64,000 nt of DNA from JBJMHZ01 sp045807125 (GTDB taxonomy: Bacteria > Actinomycetota > Actinomycetes > JAWWOL01), in contig JBJMHZ010000004.1 in assembly GCA_045807125.1 (NCBI GenBank), positions 62,001 through 126,000 on the forward strand. Reading direction: 5' to 3'. Positions 56,501-63,857 of the stretch are shown piece by piece. The notes below the pieces were generated by a model. That model saw only the letters and a program-made list of their open reading frames with translations. It ran no database searches and was not told the origin of the DNA. A program made the position numbers and the translations under genes. Numbering within the stretch: position 1 is the stretch's first letter; every line of letters starts with the position of its first letter.

Positions 56501-57405
56501 GCAAGGACGCGGCGGGCAACGTCGAGGACAAGACGGCGGCCGGGCACAGCCTGACGGTCAAGGTCGACAACGTCCCGCCCACGATCAGCGGGGCAGCGAC
56601 GACGGCGGCCGACTCGAACGGCTGGTACAACGGTCCGGTCACGGTGAGCTTCACCTGCGCGGACGCGGAGTCGTCGGTCGCCAGCTGCACGCCGGATCAG
56701 ACGCTGACCGGCGAGGGCGCCAACCAGTCCGTCACCGGGACGGCCAAGGACCAGGCGGGCAACACCGCGTCCGCCACGGTCAGCGGCATCAACATCGACA
56801 GGACCAGCCCGACGTTCCCGGCGTACACCGGCTCGACCACGCTCACGGTCGGCCAGCCGGTGGTGGAACCGGCCTGCAACGCGACGGACGCGCTGTCCGG
56901 CATCGCGACCTGCGTGACCGGGAAGTCCGGGAGCGGCTTCACCAACCCGAACGGCGTGGGTGACTTCACCTTCGCCCAGGTGGCGACCGACAAGGCCGGC
57001 AACGTGCTGACCAGGTCGCTCACCATCCACGTCGGCTACAAGTGGAGCGGCTTCCTGCAGCCGGTCACCAACACCGCGCACGACCTCGGCACGGCGAGCG
57101 CGTTCAACGCCGGGCAGACGGTGCCGGTGAAGTTCCAGCTGAAGAACGCATCCGGCGGGGTCCTGCAGGCCAGCTACATGCCGGTGTGGCTCCAGCCGGT
57201 CGACGGCGGCACGACCAGCACCACGGCAACCGCGACGAGCAGCACCTCGCCGGCCACGGTCGGCGGCTCGTTCAAGTGGGACGCCACTGCGCAGCAGTAC
57301 GTGTTCAATTGGCAGACGCCGAAGTCGGCAGCCGGGCACTACTACCGGATCGGAGTGCAGGTCGACAGCGGTGAGGTCTTCACCACGCTGATCGTGCTGA
57401 AGTAG
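50509..57405 (+). CDS. Giant secreted Ig-like repeat protein with PxKF C-terminal domain
   Basis: 2298 aa. A signal peptide ends near TAQAAS. A 130-residue N-terminal domain is followed by about 25 repeats of 75-90 residues, each with N-x-x-GWY/W-N, a DxxSGI segment, a D-x-AGN turn and a V/I-D-x-T-x-P boundary. Many have a paired Cys (WTCSDALSGIDGSCPAD). Repeats fall into types arranged in three super-repeats (51760-53688, 53689-55374, 55375-56811). The end carries GQTVPVKFQLKNASGG, a PxKF-type domain. There is no LPxTG or transmembrane tail, so it is secreted or held non-covalently. Probably an adhesin or matrix component. Confidence 0.88.
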   Translation: MTGTRRTSLSTAWRGATALALVVGTMTGLTGVIGTAQAASTVSAAFSSTDGARTATVGGKLYARQGAALTLSVTTDSTTSCLRISDGTNSVDLDNGSAKTSWTVTGASGFTNASSAGAAAALFTTAAGNGASTPVTVTSFKNANGQSKCTANGPETFGTQSASYVRDNTGPTISPVIAPAADGAGWNKTDTTVTWTASDPAADLNNAGSGVATQPTASITFSTSGIFALTAPAVSDRVGNAGTGSGTLKLDKDAPTITGSRTPAANGFGWNNAPVTVSFSCVDSPATNNSGIAAPGCPAGSTVSTDGTNQSVSGSVSDVAGNSASASVSGISIDRVNPTLTGAPTTAPNANGWYNANVTIHWTAADDRSGVDPATVPGDSTISGEGSSLTASASVSDKAGNTASATSAAVKVDKTAPSTGITGASNNWTNGNVTVTLSPVDPLSGVSSTTYAIDGGATQTGTSFTLSSEGDHVITYASTDKAGNVETTKTAHVKIDKTAPTIGHVFAPAGYTDGAWINAATVTVTFNCSDSGSGVASCTAPTAVTTEGTHQVVGTATDNAGNGATNTATVNIDRTPPTISALADRQANGNGWYADDVLVSFTCADQANLSGVQSCAPSHALGEGKAQSASGTATDNAGNAATATLSPINVDKTAPTLSGAPTTSPNSHGWYDNSVTVAWTCSDALSGIDGSCPASSTVGGEGTNLGASASASDKAGNTKTASVAGIHIDTTAPVTSASANAPLATGWYADKAHVTLTGSDNLSGIDATYYDVDGGATKTYSGAFDLSTPGVHTLTFWSVDNAGNIEDSTAPGHTLTLKVDNIAPTISGSASPAPNAAGWNSTDVDVTFDCADGESGIATCDGATTLTHDGGNQSVTGTATDNGGNSSNATVSGINVDKSAPSLSGSATTSPNGNGWYNGDVAVHWTATDATSGVDGSTQPDDTTVTGEGGDLTAGPVSVKDIAGNTATASLQHLRIDRSPPALAGAATTAPNGNGWYNGDVTIDWACADGLSGVAPVDCPADSTITGEGSDLSATASVSDRADNSTTTTVDGFQIDRTPPSTDVSAPSGWHNTDATVTLSADDNLSGVAATHYTVNGGPVQTGTSVSFSAEGTYGLEAWSVDKAGNVEAHKSAQVLIDKSAPTIAHSQSPAANADGWNNTDVTITFTCNDTGGSGIASCTDPITETHEGKDQAEAGTATDNAGNSATDPATVSIDKSKPTIVGTPDRAANANGWYADDVTVTFACDDQIGLSGVKSCGSPVTLGEGAGQSAAGTATDAAGNSASTTVSGIDVDETAPSLSGAATTSSNADGWYKDDVTVAWTCSDALSHIDGDCPADSTVTGEGGDLGATATVSDRAGNSTSASVNGIQIDRTAPVTTATLPTPDSDNGWYASAATVNLTATDSLSGVDKTFYKVDNGSAQAYTGPFAEGLEGVHTVTFWSTDKAGNAEDAAGTGNVVTIRVDTTNPAVSGSRQPAANGNGWNNEPVHVSFACSDTGSGIASCADLVTVATQGADQSVTGTATDKVGNTGSATVGHISIDLTNPALSGAVTTAPNADGWYKGDVTVHWTCSDPLSGIDGSCPADSTVTGEGDDLSASSSVTDRAGNQTAATVDHIKIDRRGPETSVSAPSDWQTSGVALDVTATDNLSGVKATYFTVNGGAPQTGNKISLTADGTYALSFWSVDYAGNEGTHGTASVKIDKTAPTISHAIKPDPNDDGWNNSDATVHFLCDDPTSGVKSCTADQVVTTEAADQKVVGTAVDNAGNSSSDTATVNLDKTKPTITGKADRPANADNWYNANVTVNFTCTDSLSGIASCNGDQTVSEGGNQSVSGNASDKAGNAASATVSPINVDETDPTLSGAVITAPNGNGWYAGNVTVHWTCSDALSGIAGSCPADSTVTGEGSNLSATTTVTDRAGNQTTRTVSGIQIDRTAPVTTAGAPAPLASGWYGGPVTVTLSANDNLSGVDATYYSVDGGAASPYGAPFQVGKGVHTVTFWSKDAAGNVEDKTAAGHSLTVKVDNVPPTISGAATTAADSNGWYNGPVTVSFTCADAESSVASCTPDQTLTGEGANQSVTGTAKDQAGNTASATVSGINIDRTSPTFPAYTGSTTLTVGQPVVEPACNATDALSGIATCVTGKSGSGFTNPNGVGDFTFAQVATDKAGNVLTRSLTIHVGYKWSGFLQPVTNTAHDLGTASAFNAGQTVPVKFQLKNASGGVLQASYMPVWLQPVDGGTTSTTATATSSTSPATVGGSFKWDATAQQYVFNWQTPKSAAGHYYRIGVQVDSGEVFTTLIVLK
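51760..56811 (+). repeat. Three tandem super-repeats of Ig-like domains
   Basis: Domain order D-A-B-C-D'-A-C recurs: 51760-53688 (eight domains, an extra C), 53689-55374 (seven), 55375-56811 (six, cut short). D is the type without the paired Cys, with a T-Y-x-V-x-GG segment; D' is its longer form ending KVDNxxP. Confidence 0.75.
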
Positions 57406-57416
57406 CGCAGCGACAG

Positions 57417-57456
57417 CGGCAGAGGGCTCGTCCGGTGGACGGGCCCTCTGCCGTTT
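57417..57456 (+). terminator. Rho-independent-type terminator after the giant gene
   Basis: CGGCAGAGGGC (57417-57427) pairs with GCCCTCTGCCG (57443-57453), with an inner CGTCC/GGACG stem, followed by TTT. Confidence 0.8.
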
Positions 57457-57477
57457 CGCGGGCCGGCCACCGGCTGG

Positions 57478-57483
57478 CAGGAT
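57478..57483 (+). promoter_or_regulatory. -10 hexamer CAGGAT, leaderless
   Basis: CAGGAT then six bases then GTG 57490. Confidence 0.35.
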
Positions 57484-57489
57484 TCGAGC

Positions 57490-58248
57490 GTGGACGGTGA
57501 CCTGGTCCGTGCGGCGCACGCCGATGCCTGGGAGGCGCACGGCAGGTTCCGTCGCCGCTTCGGCGGTGATGCCGGGCGACTGCCCGGTGCCCGGCTCATG
57601 ACGGCTGGTCTGCCGTACGTCCAGTGGAGCAGTGGAGACGTGATGGACGCGTCGGCCGTCGACATCGATGCGGTGCGCGCCTGGTATCGCGACCGGCCAC
57701 TTCCCACGGGCGCTTCGGCCCCCTGGGGCCTGCGGGTACCGCGCGCCGTGGCCTGGCCGTACGGACGGCACGTGCTCGCCCTGCGCCTCATGGGGCTACG
57801 TCCGGAGGCCTACGTGGCTGCGCCCAGCCCGGCCGGCGTGCGGCTGCGCCCGGCGGGCCCGGGCGACGTCGACGCGGTGCTCGCCATCGACACGGTCGCC
57901 TTCGAAGCCACGGACGAGACCCAGCGCCCGTGGGTCTTGAGGTTGCTCGAGCAGCCGGGGGTCACCGTCTGCGTCGCCGAGAGCGCCGGCGAGGTCGTGG
58001 CCGCGGGCCTTGGCTTGCGCACCGACGGTGACGCGGGGCCGGCGCTCTACCTGGCTGGCATCGGCGTCGCGCCCGGCGCCCGGCGCCGTGGGATCGGCGC
58101 TGCGCTGTCGTCCTGGCTGATCGAGCACGGACTCCGCGAGGGCGCCGGGCTGGCGCATCTGCATCCCGACACCGACGAGGCGGCCCGCATCTACGCCCGT
58201 CTTGGCTTCGTGGAGACAGCAGGGCTTGACGTCTACGTCGACTGCTGA
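57490..58248 (+). CDS. GNAT family N-acetyltransferase
   Basis: 252 aa. The C-terminal half is a GNAT domain: VRLRPAGPGDVDAVLAIDTVAFE, then YLAGIGVAPGARRRGIGAALSSWL and LHPDTDEAARIYARLGFVE. The N-terminal 110 residues (AWYRDRPLPTGASAPWGLRVPR) form a separate segment of the kind seen in actinobacterial two-part GNATs. The substrate is unknown. GTG 57490 is supported by the leaderless arrangement. It is convergent with acdS. Confidence 0.85.
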   Translation: MDGDLVRAAHADAWEAHGRFRRRFGGDAGRLPGARLMTAGLPYVQWSSGDVMDASAVDIDAVRAWYRDRPLPTGASAPWGLRVPRAVAWPYGRHVLALRLMGLRPEAYVAAPSPAGVRLRPAGPGDVDAVLAIDTVAFEATDETQRPWVLRLLEQPGVTVCVAESAGEVVAAGLGLRTDGDAGPALYLAGIGVAPGARRRGIGAALSSWLIEHGLREGAGLAHLHPDTDEAARIYARLGFVETAGLDVYVDC

Positions 58249-58257
58249 GCGCGCCAG

Positions 58258-59280
58258 TCAGGCGAACAGCGCGCTGTAGGCGTTGAGCGCCGGCTGGCCG
58301 CCCAGGTGGGCGTAGAGGACGGTCGAGTCCCGCGCAATCGTCCCGCCGGTGACGAGGTCGATCAGGCCGGCCATCGACTTGCCCTCGTACACCGGGTCGG
58401 TGATCATGCCCTCGGTGCGGGCGGCCAGGCGCATGGCGTCGAGCGTCGCATCGTCGGGGATGCCGTACGTGCCGGCGTGGTAGGCGTCGAGCAGCACGAG
58501 GTCGTCCTCGCGCAGCTCCTGCTCGACGCCGAGCAGCGCGGCGGTGCGCCGGGCGATGCGCCAGACGGCGTCGGCGGTCTCCTTCGGCTTGGCGGACGCG
58601 TCGATGCCGATGACCCGCCGCGGCCGGGCGCCCTCGGCGCGCAGCGCGGCGAGGCCGGCGAGCATCCCGGCCTGCGTGCTGCCGGTCACCGAGCACACCA
58701 CGATGGTGTCGAAGAACGTGCCCAGCTCGCGCTCCTGCTCCGCGAGCTCGTACGCCCAGTTGGCGAAGCCCAGTCCGCCGAGCGGATGGTCGGAGGCGCC
58801 GGCCGGGATCGCGTACGGCTTGCCGCCGGCGTCCTCGATCTCGAGGAGCGCCGCCTCCCAGCTCTCCTTGAAGCCGATGCCGAAGCCGGCGCGGACCAGG
58901 CGCACCTCGGCGCCGGCGAGCCGGCTGAGCAGGATGTTGCCCACCTTGTCGTAGACGCTGTCCGGCCAGTCGACCCAGCTCTCCTGGATCAGGACGCAGC
59001 GCAGCCCGGCGCGGGCCGCGACCGCGGCCACCTGGCGGGTGTGGTTGGACTGCACGCCACCGATCGAGACGAGCGTGTCGCAGCCCTGGGCGAGCGCGTC
59101 GGCGACGAGGTACTCGAGCTTGCGGGTCTTGTTGCCGCCGTACGCGATGCCGGAGTTGCAGTCCTCGCGCTTCGCCCAGAGCTGCGCGCCGCCGAGGCGG
59201 GCGGTGAGGCGCTCGAGCCGGTGCACGGGGGAGGGGCCGAGGAGCAGCGGATACCGCTCGAAGGACGCGATCGGTGTCAT
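58258..59280 (-). CDS. acdS: 1-aminocyclopropane-1-carboxylate (ACC) deaminase
   Basis: 340 aa PLP enzyme that breaks ACC, the plant ethylene precursor, into 2-oxobutyrate and ammonia. The PLP lysine is K51 in GGNKTRKLEY, with S78-N79 in GGVQSNHTRQ. Y298-E299 (DPVYEGKSM) and L326 (YAHLGGQPAL) match the residues that separate ACC deaminases from D-cysteine desulfhydrases. The start FERYPLLLGPSPVHRLERL also fits the deaminase group. It starts at ATG 59280 with a leaderless -10. No acdR-type regulator is seen. D-cysteine desulfhydrase is the less likely alternative. Confidence 0.9.
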   Translation of the reverse strand: MTPIASFERYPLLLGPSPVHRLERLTARLGGAQLWAKREDCNSGIAYGGNKTRKLEYLVADALAQGCDTLVSIGGVQSNHTRQVAAVAARAGLRCVLIQESWVDWPDSVYDKVGNILLSRLAGAEVRLVRAGFGIGFKESWEAALLEIEDAGGKPYAIPAGASDHPLGGLGFANWAYELAEQERELGTFFDTIVVCSVTGSTQAGMLAGLAALRAEGARPRRVIGIDASAKPKETADAVWRIARRTAALLGVEQELREDDLVLLDAYHAGTYGIPDDATLDAMRLAARTEGMITDPVYEGKSMAGLIDLVTGGTIARDSTVLYAHLGGQPALNAYSALFA

Positions 59281-59286
59281 CGTCGC

Positions 59287-59292
59287 AGTGTC
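59287..59292 (-). promoter_or_regulatory. -10 hexamer GACACT for acdS, leaderless
   Basis: GACACT on the minus strand, six bases before ATG 59280. It faces the divergent promoter at 59315. Confidence 0.4.
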
Positions 59293-59314
59293 GCACCCGT
59301 GCCGGGGCGTCCGG

Positions 59315-59320
59315 CACACT
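59315..59320 (+). promoter_or_regulatory. -10 hexamer CACACT, leaderless
   Basis: CACACT then six bases then GTG 59327. Confidence 0.4.
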
Positions 59321-59326
59321 GCGGGA

Positions 59327-60142
59327 GTGGATCTGTGGAGCGCCCCGGTACGGGACGTGCGCCCCCTGGCGCGCGAGGAACGGGCCGATCTGGTCGTGCT
59401 CGTCGACGGCCTGACGGCGGACGAGTGGTTGGCACCGAGCGCCGCGCCGGGCTGGCGGGTCAAGGAGCTGGCGCTGCACGTGCTCCAGGACGACCTGTGG
59501 TGGCTCTCGACGCACCGCGACTGCGATCGGGCCGGCATCCTCGACATGTCCGACCGCGACCGCTTCGTGCGCCTGCTCGCCGAGCGGAACCAGGAGTGGG
59601 TCGACGGGGCACGGGCGCTCAGCGGGCGCGTCATCACGGACCTGCTCGCCTGGAGCGGCGAGCAGCTGGACCGGCACCATGTGGAGTGCGACCTGTCGAC
59701 CGAGGGATGGGTGTCCTGGGCGAGCGACGGTCCGGTCCCGCTGTGGTTCAACCTTGCCCAGGAGCTCACCGAGCGCTGGGTGCACCAGCAGCAGATGCGC
59801 GAGGCGGTCGGCCGGGTCGAGGATCACGGACGGTACCTGCCCGACGTGCTCCGTATCTTCGTCTGGGCCTTGCCGCACCAGTGCCGGGTGCCGGCGGAGG
59901 CCGGCGCGCAAGTGGCGGTCGACCTCGGCAGCGGCGGGTCCTGGCACCTGGTGTCGGACGGCGCGGGACGGTGGGCGCTCGAGGAAGGTGCCACCGAGCG
60001 CCCGCGCGCCTCGCTGGTCTGCACCGAGACGGCGGCCTGGCGCTGGCTCACCGGTGGCGCCGTCCCGGACGGCGAGTGGCGGGTGGAGGGCCCCGGGGAG
60101 CTGGTAGAGCCCCTGCGCACGGTACGGGCTGCGATCGTGTGA
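59327..60142 (+). CDS. Maleylpyruvate isomerase-family mycothiol-dependent enzyme (DinB-like)
   Basis: 271 aa. The N-terminal four-helix DinB/MDMPI domain holds DEWLAPSAAPGWRVKELALHVLQDD and the metal-binding His in ALHVL, plus ELTERWVHQQQMREAVG with another conserved His. The C-terminal SCP-like domain is QVAVDLGSGGSWHLVSDGAGRW. Members use mycothiol as cofactor, fitting an actinobacterium. The substrate is unknown. It is divergent from acdS, 46 bp apart. Confidence 0.85.
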   Translation: MDLWSAPVRDVRPLAREERADLVVLVDGLTADEWLAPSAAPGWRVKELALHVLQDDLWWLSTHRDCDRAGILDMSDRDRFVRLLAERNQEWVDGARALSGRVITDLLAWSGEQLDRHHVECDLSTEGWVSWASDGPVPLWFNLAQELTERWVHQQQMREAVGRVEDHGRYLPDVLRIFVWALPHQCRVPAEAGAQVAVDLGSGGSWHLVSDGAGRWALEEGATERPRASLVCTETAAWRWLTGGAVPDGEWRVEGPGELVEPLRTVRAAIV

Positions 60143-60160
60143 CAAGAGCGCAGGAATCAG

Positions 60161-61102
60161 TCAGCGCGTGACGTCGGCGAGAACCTGCTCCCAGTCGGCC
60201 AGGAACCGGGGCAGGCCGTACCGCGCGAGGGCGGCCTCGCGCGCCGCCTTGCCCATGGCGCGGGCCAGCTCCGGGTCGTGCACGAGCGCCTTCGTCGCCT
60301 CCACGAGGCGGTCGACGTCGGTCGAGACGACGCCCGCGCCGGCCGGCACTGCCTCGACCACCTCCGTGGTGGCCAGGGCCACCACGGGCATGCCGAGGTG
60401 CATGGCCTCGAGCAGCGACAGGCCGAGCGAGGTCCAGCGGACCGGGTGCAGGTAGACGCGGCGGTGGGCCATCGCCTCGTGCAGCTCGGTCTGCGGCAGG
60501 TCCTCGCCGCCGAGCTCCTCCGAGCGCATGCCGAAAAGGTCGACGTCGACGGCGACGCGGAACCGGTCGAGCAGGTCGGTGCCGGTCACCCTGCGCCTGC
60601 GCACCGGCTCGTTGACGACGACGCACGCAGCTGCGCGCTCGCCGGCGTAGCGGTAGCCGGGGTCGACGATGCCGTGCTCGATCACCCGCGTCGGCGCAGC
60701 CCCGCAGTCCCAGAACAGGTCGTTGAAGTGGGTGACGTGCACGACGGTCACGCCGGGCCAGTCGGCCACGGGGTGACGCATCTCGTTCACCGTGCCCTGC
60801 GGCGCGTTGTGCTCGACGTAGACGGCCGGCACGTCGATGCCGGGCACCCGCCCACCGAGCCACTGCGTCGCCAGCTCTCGCTCGTGCGGGCGCTGCATGA
60901 CGACGACGTCGACCGGCGCGTCGCGCAGGTCGCCAGGCGCGACCTCGACCGCCGACTCCGGCCAGTCGAACGTCCCCGGCCGGTCGGGGCGCCCGCGGCC
61001 GTCCGGACCGCGGTCGGGCAGGGCGGGGATCAGGTAGCGGTGCGGTCCCCGTACGAACGACGTGGTCCACGAGCCGTGCACGTGCCAGTGCAGGACGTTC
61101 AC
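60161..61102 (-). CDS. Glycosyltransferase family 1
   Basis: 313 aa, shorter than most GT1 (GT-B fold). N-terminal domain NVLHWHVHGSWTTSFVRGPHRYLIP; C-terminal nucleotide-sugar site YLHPVRWTSLGLSLLEAMHLGMPVVA with the conserved E of the E-x7-E motif and a following EVVEAVPAGAG. It would transfer a sugar from a nucleotide donor to a glycan or aglycone. GTG 61102 overlaps the stop of the GT2 gene (GTGA), so it is the last gene of the operon. Confidence 0.85.
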   Translation of the reverse strand: MNVLHWHVHGSWTTSFVRGPHRYLIPALPDRGPDGRGRPDRPGTFDWPESAVEVAPGDLRDAPVDVVVMQRPHERELATQWLGGRVPGIDVPAVYVEHNAPQGTVNEMRHPVADWPGVTVVHVTHFNDLFWDCGAAPTRVIEHGIVDPGYRYAGERAAACVVVNEPVRRRRVTGTDLLDRFRVAVDVDLFGMRSEELGGEDLPQTELHEAMAHRRVYLHPVRWTSLGLSLLEAMHLGMPVVALATTEVVEAVPAGAGVVSTDVDRLVEATKALVHDPELARAMGKAAREAALARYGLPRFLADWEQVLADVTR

Positions 61103-62190
61103 GCCGGCAGCTCCACGGTGGTGACCCGCACGACGGCGCCCTCGTCCGCCGTGCCCGTGACGCCGTCGTCCACCGGCGCGGCGATCGGGCCGCCGGTCAC
61201 CACCAGGCGGCGCACCCGCGCCCACCCGGCCAGCCAGTGCCAGGTGGCGGCGAGCGGCAGCACCGCGCTGGTCGCCAGCATCGTCGCGACCTCGTCGCGC
61301 GTCCGCGGTCCCGGCGCGATGCGGGCCCAGGCGAGCTCGGCCACCTGCGCGGCGTACGCGGCCAGGCCCGCGAGCCCCACCGCCCGCTTGCCGGTCAGCG
61401 CGCCACCGGCAGCGACGGCGAGCGCCGCCGCCGTCGCCAGGTGCCGTCGCCGGCGGCCGATCGGTACGCCGGCCCGCTCGCGCCAGCGCGGGCCGTGCAC
61501 CACCCGCATCAGCACGTCGTCGGCGTTGCCGCGCTGCAGCCGCACGCTGACCCACCGGTCGGCCGGCCGCACGGGATGCTGCACGAGCCGCCGTCCCCTC
61601 TCGATGCGCCAGCCGAGCTCGACGGTGCGCAGGCCGAGGTCGGCATCCTCCCGGTAGGCGCGCGGGAACCGCTCGTCGAAGCCGCCGGACGACGTCAGCG
61701 CAGCGCGCCGGTAGGCCATGTCGGCCGTCGCCCACCTGGCCGTCTCCAGGCCGCGCACGTTGCGCTCCCAGTCGGTGGGTGGCCGGTCGCCCGGCAGCGG
61801 CACCTCGATCCGGCCCTGGCTGGCGCCGACGTCGTCGGCGCACGACTCCAGGTCGGCGAGCAGCGCGGCGCACCAATCGGCCGGCGGCAGCACGTCGTCG
61901 TCGAGGAAGGCCACCCACTCGCCGCGCGCCGCGCGCCAGCCGACGTTGCGCGCGGCGGCCGGCCCGCGGCCGCGCCCGGGCAGCACCCGCACCCGGTGGC
62001 GCAGGGCCTCCGGCACGTCGCTGCGCGCCTCGTCGTCGATGCTCCCGAGCAACGGCGTCATGGGCAGTCGCCGGTCGTCGACGAGCACGACGTCCTCTGG
62101 CAGCGACGTGCCGGCCGCGAGCGAGCCGAGCAGCGCGCGCAGCGACGGCCGCCCGATGGTCGGCACGACGATCGACACCGAGGGCGCCAT
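61099..62190 (-). CDS. Glycosyltransferase family 2
   Basis: 363 aa GT-A enzyme. SVSIVVPTIGRPSLRALLGSL opens the nucleotide-binding fold, VAFLDDDVLPPADW carries the DxD motif, and GGFDERFPRAYREDADLGLR is the acceptor/catalytic ED motif. A C-terminal section with two hydrophobic stretches (about residues 255-325) may associate with the membrane. It sits between the carbamoyltransferase (TGATG overlap) and GT1 (GTGA overlap). Confidence 0.88.
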   Translation of the reverse strand: MAPSVSIVVPTIGRPSLRALLGSLAAGTSLPEDVVLVDDRRLPMTPLLGSIDDEARSDVPEALRHRVRVLPGRGRGPAAARNVGWRAARGEWVAFLDDDVLPPADWCAALLADLESCADDVGASQGRIEVPLPGDRPPTDWERNVRGLETARWATADMAYRRAALTSSGGFDERFPRAYREDADLGLRTVELGWRIERGRRLVQHPVRPADRWVSVRLQRGNADDVLMRVVHGPRWRERAGVPIGRRRRHLATAAALAVAAGGALTGKRAVGLAGLAAYAAQVAELAWARIAPGPRTRDEVATMLATSAVLPLAATWHWLAGWARVRRLVVTGGPIAAPVDDGVTGTADEGAVVRVTTVELPA

Positions 62191-63857
62191 CACGTCACCT
62201 CCGCGGGCAGCGTGGGCACCGCGCGCCGCAGGACGAACGGGCCGATCGCCAGCAGGTCGACCGGCGCCGAGCCGAAGCACTCCAGCGCGTCGCGCGGGTC
62301 GTCGACCATCGGCCGGCCGGCGGTGTTGAGCGAGGTGTTGACCACGACGGGCAGGCCGGTGCGGCGCTCGAAGCAGGTGAGCATGCGGTGCACCAGCGGC
62401 TCCTCGCCGGCGCTGACCGTCTGGATGCGGGCCGTCTTGTCCACGTGCACGACCGCCGGGATGCGGTCCAGCCACTCCGAGCGCACCCGGTGCACGAACA
62501 GCATGTACGGCGACGGCACCGGCCCGGTGTCGAACACGTCGTGCGCGCGCTCCAGCGCGACCATGGGCGCGATCGGTCGGAACTGCTCGCGCCCCTTGAC
62601 GTTGTTCATCCGCTCCAGGTTCGCCGCGTGCCCCGGGTGGGCCAGCAGCGACCGGTGGCCGAGCGCCCGCGGACCGTACTCCGAGCGGCCCTGGAACCAT
62701 GCGACGACGCCGTTGGCGGCCAGCACCTCGGCGACCGCGTCGGCGACGTCGCGCGGCCGCTCGTACGGCAGGCACGCGGTGCGCAGCCAGGCCTCGATCT
62801 CGTCGTCGGTCCACTCGCGGCCGAGCGCGGCCGATGCCATCGGCGCGGTGTCGTCGCCCAGCTGCCGCGCGACGTACAGCGCGCCGCCGAGCGCCGTGCC
62901 GGAGTCGCCGGCGGCCGGCTGCACCCACACCCGCTCGAACGGCCCTTCCCTGGCGACCCGCGAGTTGGCGACGCAGTTGAGCGCGACGCCGCCGGCCATC
63001 GTGAGATCGCGGTCACCGGTCTGCTCGTGCAGCCAGCGGACGAGGTCGAGCAGGACCTCCTCGAGACGGTGCTGCACCGAGGCGGCGAGGTCGGCGTGAT
63101 CCTGCGTCCAGGCCGGCTCGGCGCCGCCCGACGCGCGCAGCCGCGGCGCGAAGCGGTCCCAGTCGATCGGCTCGACGCGGAAGCCGCCATCGCCGGTCGC
63201 CCTGACCAGCTCGCGCAGCTCGTCGATCCAGCGCGGCTCGCCGTAGCTCGCCATCGCCATCACCTTGTACTCGTCCGAGGACCGCCGGAAGCCGAGATGC
63301 TCGGTGACCTCCTCGTACATCAGCCCGAGCGAGTGCGGCAGCGACTGCGCGGCGAGCACCTCGATGTCGCGCCCGGCCGCGCGACCGGCCAGGTGCGAGC
63401 GGGTCTCGCCCCGCCCGTCCAGCACCAGGACGCTCGACTCCCGGTAGGGCGCGGCGAAGGCGGCCGACGCGGCGTGCGCCACGTGATGCGGCACGTAGCG
63501 GGTGCGGTCGGGATCGAAGCCGGGCAGCGCGGTGCGCAGGAACAGCGGCGCCCGCTCGGCGTACAGCGTGCGCAGGCCCTCCCACGCATCGGCGACCACG
63601 TCGTCGTACGGGGGCGCCAGCGCGGGGTCGTAGGAGTACGCGACGGCATCGAGCTCGTCGGGACGGACGCCGGCCTTGCGCAGGCACCAGGCCATCGACA
63701 GCTCGGGCAGCTCCCAGGTCGAGAACGCCACCGGTGGCTTGCCGTGCTTGCGGCGCGAGAAGCGCTCCTCCTCCGCGGCGGCGACGATCTCGCCGTCGAC
63801 CACGAGCGCCGCGGCGGGGTCGTGGAAAACGGCGTTGATGCCCAATACCTTGCTCAC
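62190..63857 (-). CDS. Carbamoyltransferase (NodU/CmcH family)
   Basis: 555 aa. It transfers a carbamoyl group from carbamoyl phosphate, through a carbamoyladenylate, to a hydroxyl of a sugar or antibiotic. The N-terminal Kae1-like domain has GINAVFHDPAAALVVDG and PHHVAHAASAAFAAP with the metal-binding histidines, followed by EYKVMAMASYGEP and MAGGVALNCVANSR. The C-terminal carbamoyltransferase domain includes FQGRSEYGPRALGHRSLL and VVNTSLNTAGRPMV. GTG 63857 overlaps the stop of the upstream SDR (GTGA). Confidence 0.93.
   Translation of the reverse strand: MSKVLGINAVFHDPAAALVVDGEIVAAAEEERFSRRKHGKPPVAFSTWELPELSMAWCLRKAGVRPDELDAVAYSYDPALAPPYDDVVADAWEGLRTLYAERAPLFLRTALPGFDPDRTRYVPHHVAHAASAAFAAPYRESSVLVLDGRGETRSHLAGRAAGRDIEVLAAQSLPHSLGLMYEEVTEHLGFRRSSDEYKVMAMASYGEPRWIDELRELVRATGDGGFRVEPIDWDRFAPRLRASGGAEPAWTQDHADLAASVQHRLEEVLLDLVRWLHEQTGDRDLTMAGGVALNCVANSRVAREGPFERVWVQPAAGDSGTALGGALYVARQLGDDTAPMASAALGREWTDDEIEAWLRTACLPYERPRDVADAVAEVLAANGVVAWFQGRSEYGPRALGHRSLLAHPGHAANLERMNNVKGREQFRPIAPMVALERAHDVFDTGPVPSPYMLFVHRVRSEWLDRIPAVVHVDKTARIQTVSAGEEPLVHRMLTCFERRTGLPVVVNTSLNTAGRPMVDDPRDALECFGSAPVDLLAIGPFVLRRAVPTLPAEVT

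Noticed and set aside
50509..57405. Covalent cell-wall anchoring of the giant protein by sortase
   Set aside because: The C-terminus ends in a PxKF-type domain with no LPxTG motif or membrane tail.
51760..57771. Antisense open frame of about 2000 codons opposite the giant repeat gene
   Set aside because: It mirrors the repeat gene in another frame; high GC removes stop codons. The sense frame has signal peptide, repeat structure and a terminator.
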